Shown piece after piece: positions 60,571 through 64,000 of a DNA stretch of 64,000 bases; positions within the stretch are counted from its first letter, which is position 1; each line of letters opens with the position of its first letter. Made by a program: the position numbers and the translations under genes. The notes under the pieces are model-generated. The model was given only the letters and a program-made list of their open reading frames with translations. It was not told where the DNA came from and searched no databases. Source of the DNA: Datnioides undecimradiatus (taxonomy: Eukaryota > Chordata > Actinopteri > Lobotiformes > Datnioididae); contig WARS01000014.1 in assembly GCA_008933995.1 (NCBI GenBank), positions 1,349,192 through 1,413,191 on the forward strand, read 5' to 3'.

Positions 60571-61263
60571 CGATCAAAAAATCCTGAGTGGGGAAAAAAG
60601 AAGCAGCTCTAAAAAGGCGTTGTGTTCTCAAATTCAGGTCTTGTACGGTAGATTAGGAAGTCAGAGTCCTTCAGTTTTCTTGGAGTAACCCTGCATTTCC
60701 CTGTGATGAAGTCTTAAAGATCTGAAGAGCATCAAGAGACATATCTAAGAGAAGTGCCTTCAGTTTTTATTCATGTTCCTTCCCCTTTCTTTTTCAAGTG
60801 ATCTGCAGCTTCAGAGAGAGGAGGGTGAGGGAGAGAGACAGAGAGAGAAGCAGGGAGAGGGAGAAAGAGAAGTGTTTTCCAATAGAAATGAGGCGAGTCG
60901 AAGTCGAGTCTTCAGTTGGGCTCTGGCTGTCACTGCTCAGTTCAAAACATTCTGCCATGCAAAACAGCCAAAAGCCCCCAAAACCTGCTGTATGACTTCA
61001 CTTTGAACATCAGGGAAACTCATCCACAAGCAGGTCAGACTCTTTCAAACTTTGCGACATTTTAAAAAAATCCATCCAAAGAAGAGGAATTGGTTAAAGG
61101 ATGATACATGTCTTTTTAGTAAATCTCTGCAAATTACTTTAATTCTTTTTTTAATCCAGAATTTTTGTTTGGAGTTTTATTTGTCTTACTCAATGAAAGT
61201 CATTGTTTCGCTTATTGGCAAGTAACAAGGAGTGAATTTGTCATAACCGCAACCATGCACTGT
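60571..61263. other. Gene-free stretch
   Basis: It includes a purine-rich patch near 60815-60885. No supported exon. Confidence 0.35.
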
Positions 61264-61295
61264 AAACACACACACACACATACACACACACACAC
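61264..61295. repeat. (CA)n microsatellite
   Basis: About 32 bases of CA with one TA interruption. Confidence 0.9.
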
Positions 61296-61707
61296 TTGCA
61301 CTCTCACACACATGGTTCTCATAATCTGGAGGACAGCTGCAGGGGTGTGTAAGCCTTGGGAAAATGGATCATGGAATCAGGCCAATCAACTTCCTCTGTA
61401 GCCAGCACCTGTTTGTCTGTATCTGCTGCTGACAATTTCACAATACAAAGTGATTATGAAAATACACAGGGATTAATACACACATTCTGTTGGTGAACGC
61501 AATAGATTACTGCCGCACATACATGTCTTCGTATTTTTTTTTTTTATTGAAGCCATGCAGTACAGTAAGTATGTATGATTTTCTGCTCGCATGTTTGTCA
61601 CTGAGGTTTATTCAACAGAGATTATGCAAATTTGAGTCTATTACACATCCTGCCCTAATTCACTAAACCCTGTTATAATTAAGACACACAATCACCATGG
61701 AGAAAAT

Positions 61708-61708
<1 letters not shown>

Positions 61709-61752
<44 letters not shown>
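61709..61752. repeat. (CA)n microsatellite
   Basis: About 44 bases of CA beginning with CGCGCG. Confidence 0.95.
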
Positions 61753-61755
<3 letters not shown>

Positions 61756-63638
61756 GAAGACACAAACACACATCACAATAATAAAGTGTTACCTTGAAAT
61801 ATTCCCTCGACCAAAAAGAGAGACGAAGAGATGCTGAGAAGATGACAGTTAATACGCCTTGATGTTTTTGTCACTCAGAAAAGAGGAGAACTGAGTGTGT
61901 GTGCGGTTGGGTGTACACATGTTTTAGTGTGTCATGAGAGAGGCTGTGCACGTGTGTGCATGTGTGTGCGAGCTGATGGGGGGGGGGTAGACGATCTTCT
62001 CTGAAGCGGCCCAGGCAGGCATCAGCACTCAATCATCCCAGATCTGCCAGACGACACCAGCAGAGAAAACACATTACCCGTGTCGTGTCGCCTCGTCTTC
62101 TTCTGTTGTCTTCTCTTTATTATATTTAGGGCTGCCTTGCCTCAGGGTCAGGTGACAATCTGCATTCTCTTTCTACAAGTTTTCTCAAAACTGTCTGGAG
62201 TTTTTTTATATTATTTTTTGTATTTTTTTTCTACCTCTCTGTTAAAGGGGAGCTGTTGATGGTTTTTAATCCCTACATGAGTCCCTTTGCAGATGACTCT
62301 GCTGGCATGGTGTCAGAAAGAAGCTAACAGAGAGCAGCGCTACGCATTAGACAGAAGATGAATACCCTCAGAAGGGAGGGAGGGAATAGAGAGGAGAGGC
62401 AAAGAGCCCATTTGAAGTGCCTGTCTAAGTTTTAGTAAAAAATGAGTTCTTTATAACAGCATATAAATATATAAATGAAACACTTAAAGACATTATCAGG
62501 CACTTTCATTCTCTCTGCCTTTTGTTCGCTGGTTGAGGTGGGAAACAGAAGGGAAGTAAACACATCTGCATATCTGAGTCATTGGTTCCAAGGGAGCTGT
62601 TATGGGCTGTCTCTGCAAATCTCTTCTCTGTGTTGCTTACAGCCCACCAGCAACAAAATCACCCCCCTACGATGCCGGGTCAGATATTTCAACAGTCTTC
62701 TTACTGATGTAGTTAGATTTGAGGCTGGCAAATCTGATTTTGGGTCTCTTGATTTCAAATGGCTGCGCAACCTTTTAGTTTATCTCTTCTCAGGTTCGAA
62801 CACATGTGCCCACGGTCTACAGCTGAGGAAGGCGGCCCGTGTGTCGCCGTCGTTTAGTGTCCACTTGACGGTAAGCTGGCACAGTTGGTGTAACAGACTG
62901 GGCCAAGACCGGTCAGGCCCTCTGTCTCCACGGCAGCCGTCACCTGGATAACCAAGCGTGCCGAGCCTGAAGCCACATCTGAGGGATCAGAGGAATGGCA
63001 ACAACTGGCAGCAGACACAAAGCTGAAGATGTTGCCTCTCTCTCTCCCCACCTGCTTCATATCACACTCACATATACATACTGTGCACACAAAAAGGCAA
63101 ATATGGGGACACTCAAGATTTCCAGTCTTCCTAGTTTACCCCCAAAGTCTTGGTAAGCAGGTGACTCCATGTTTGAACAAATGCTACAAAGATGCCGCCT
63201 TGGATGCCCTGTTAATAGATGAAACATGATAAAGTATAGGGTGCCGGGTCCTTTTTTACTGTGCCATTTAATACTGTTTGGAAAATATTTAATGGTAATT
63301 TAGGGAAAAATCAGCAGGTCTGTGCAACAGAATCTTTCCACAAACCTGTGTATATTTACTGTACTGGTACATCGCTGTATGTATGTCTGTTGCCTTTTGG
63401 CCCCTGGTCAAAAGTAGTACCTCACATATATTTGCAGCTGAACAGAAAGATGTACAAAAAGCACCTCGTGATTGATTAATTCCACCACCAACATGTCAGA
63501 GCAGAGGATGGATAAACGAAGCACTTTTTACGTGTGTTTCAGTGGTCATGCCTGGATTTCCTCTATCCTTGACATCCTTTCCCTTATCACTTGTTCACTT
63601 TGTGCGTCTGTGTGTGTATTATTCCTTCCTTCCATCAG
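61753..63638. other. Gene-free stretch
   Basis: It contains a G10 run at about 61979-61988. A 158-codon open frame at 62475-62951 has no recognisable motif or splice context. Confidence 0.35.
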
Positions 63639-63694
63639 TGAGAGGACTCTTTCAGTATGGCTATCACCCCCAGGACCAGGCTCATACAACGGGA
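63639..63694 (+). CDS. Candidate 56-nt internal exon, product not recognised
   Basis: A good acceptor (ATTATTCCTTCCTTCCATCAG) precedes a frame reading RGLFQYGYHPQDQAHTTG, and GTAATG at 63695 is a possible donor. Without that donor the frame stays open and protein-like (VMSNYSALSQRTKQGLQRR) to about 63860. The aromatic/Gln-rich reading is not repeat-driven. No family is recognised. Confidence 0.33.
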
Positions 63695-64000
63695 GTAATG
63701 AGCAACTATTCTGCTCTGTCGCAGCGAACCAAACAAGGTTTACAAAGAAGGACTCCGGGGGTCAAAGCTCAGCGCTGGCTCTCTCTCCCTGTTGCACATA
63801 AACCACACACACAACACACACTTGTTTATGACATCCACTTTCTTAGGTATGTCCCCAGTGTATAGGGGTCACCATGGTAACTTTGTCTTCTGCAGCAAAT
63901 GGCTGGGATGCTGTGATGGGGTCTTGGCCAAAGTTTATTGATCCACAAGATTTGGTGCCTGTTTCAAAGAAAAATCTCGTTCTGTGTTGTTGAGACTCGC
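63695..64000. other. Sequence after the candidate exon, nothing further identified
   Basis: No repeat or additional exon is supported up to the window edge. Confidence 0.35.

Noticed and set aside
62475..62951. 158-codon open frame on the + strand
   Set aside because: No repeat explains it, but there is no recognisable motif, no splice border and no nearby gene. Length alone is not enough at this base composition.
1..64000. tRNA, rRNA, CRISPR arrays and prokaryotic operons
   Set aside because: I looked for cloverleaf-type sequence, regularly spaced repeats and tightly packed genes. None was recognised, though a tRNA or small RNA gene could be missed by eye.

Overview
The window looks like nuclear DNA of a ray-finned fish, probably a spiny-rayed (percomorph) teleost. 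I infer this from intron-bearing genes with GT-AG borders, dense (CA)n/(GA)n microsatellites, a degraded LINE reverse-transcriptase tail, and several dispersed repeats whose consensus I recognise from teleost genomes. There is no prokaryotic gene layout, CRISPR array or rRNA operon, and I recognise no tRNA gene. Most open frames in the window read through microsatellites or polypyrimidine tracts and are not genes.

Left end (1-6 kb): two genes meet tail to tail. A + strand gene ends here, with a short last coding exon near 888-959, a 3' UTR of about 2.2 kb, and paired AATAAA signals at 3131-3148. Facing it on the - strand is a compact gene (start codon near 5225, stop at 3645, AATAAA at 3537-3532). 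It encodes a protein with two zinc-dependent deaminase-like domains in tandem. The N-terminal copy has lost the catalytic H-x-E segment. The C-terminal copy keeps HSE and PC...C, but a frame change lies between them. This is the most interesting locus in the window.

6-12 kb: repeat-rich or unassigned sequence. It holds a 17-bp inverted repeat, a roughly 110-bp sequence present twice with a splice-acceptor-like end, and one orphan single-exon ORF on the - strand (8478-8756).

12-64 kb: a gene-poor expanse that behaves like long introns or intergenic DNA. It holds many microsatellites, a LINE remnant (15.1-16.3 kb), a small TTAA-flanked inverted-repeat element (35.4 kb), other dispersed repeats (19.7, 35.6, 36.9-38.1, 57.3 kb), and several AT-rich non-repetitive blocks with homeodomain-type TAATTA motifs that may be conserved enhancers. 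A few splice-bounded open segments on the + strand (29.4, 36.4, 50.8, 59.9, 63.6 kb) are candidate exons of one or more unidentified genes. The best is a terminal exon at 59911-60128, followed by a poly(A) signal.

For these candidate exons, products are unassigned and splice borders come from reading motifs by eye.
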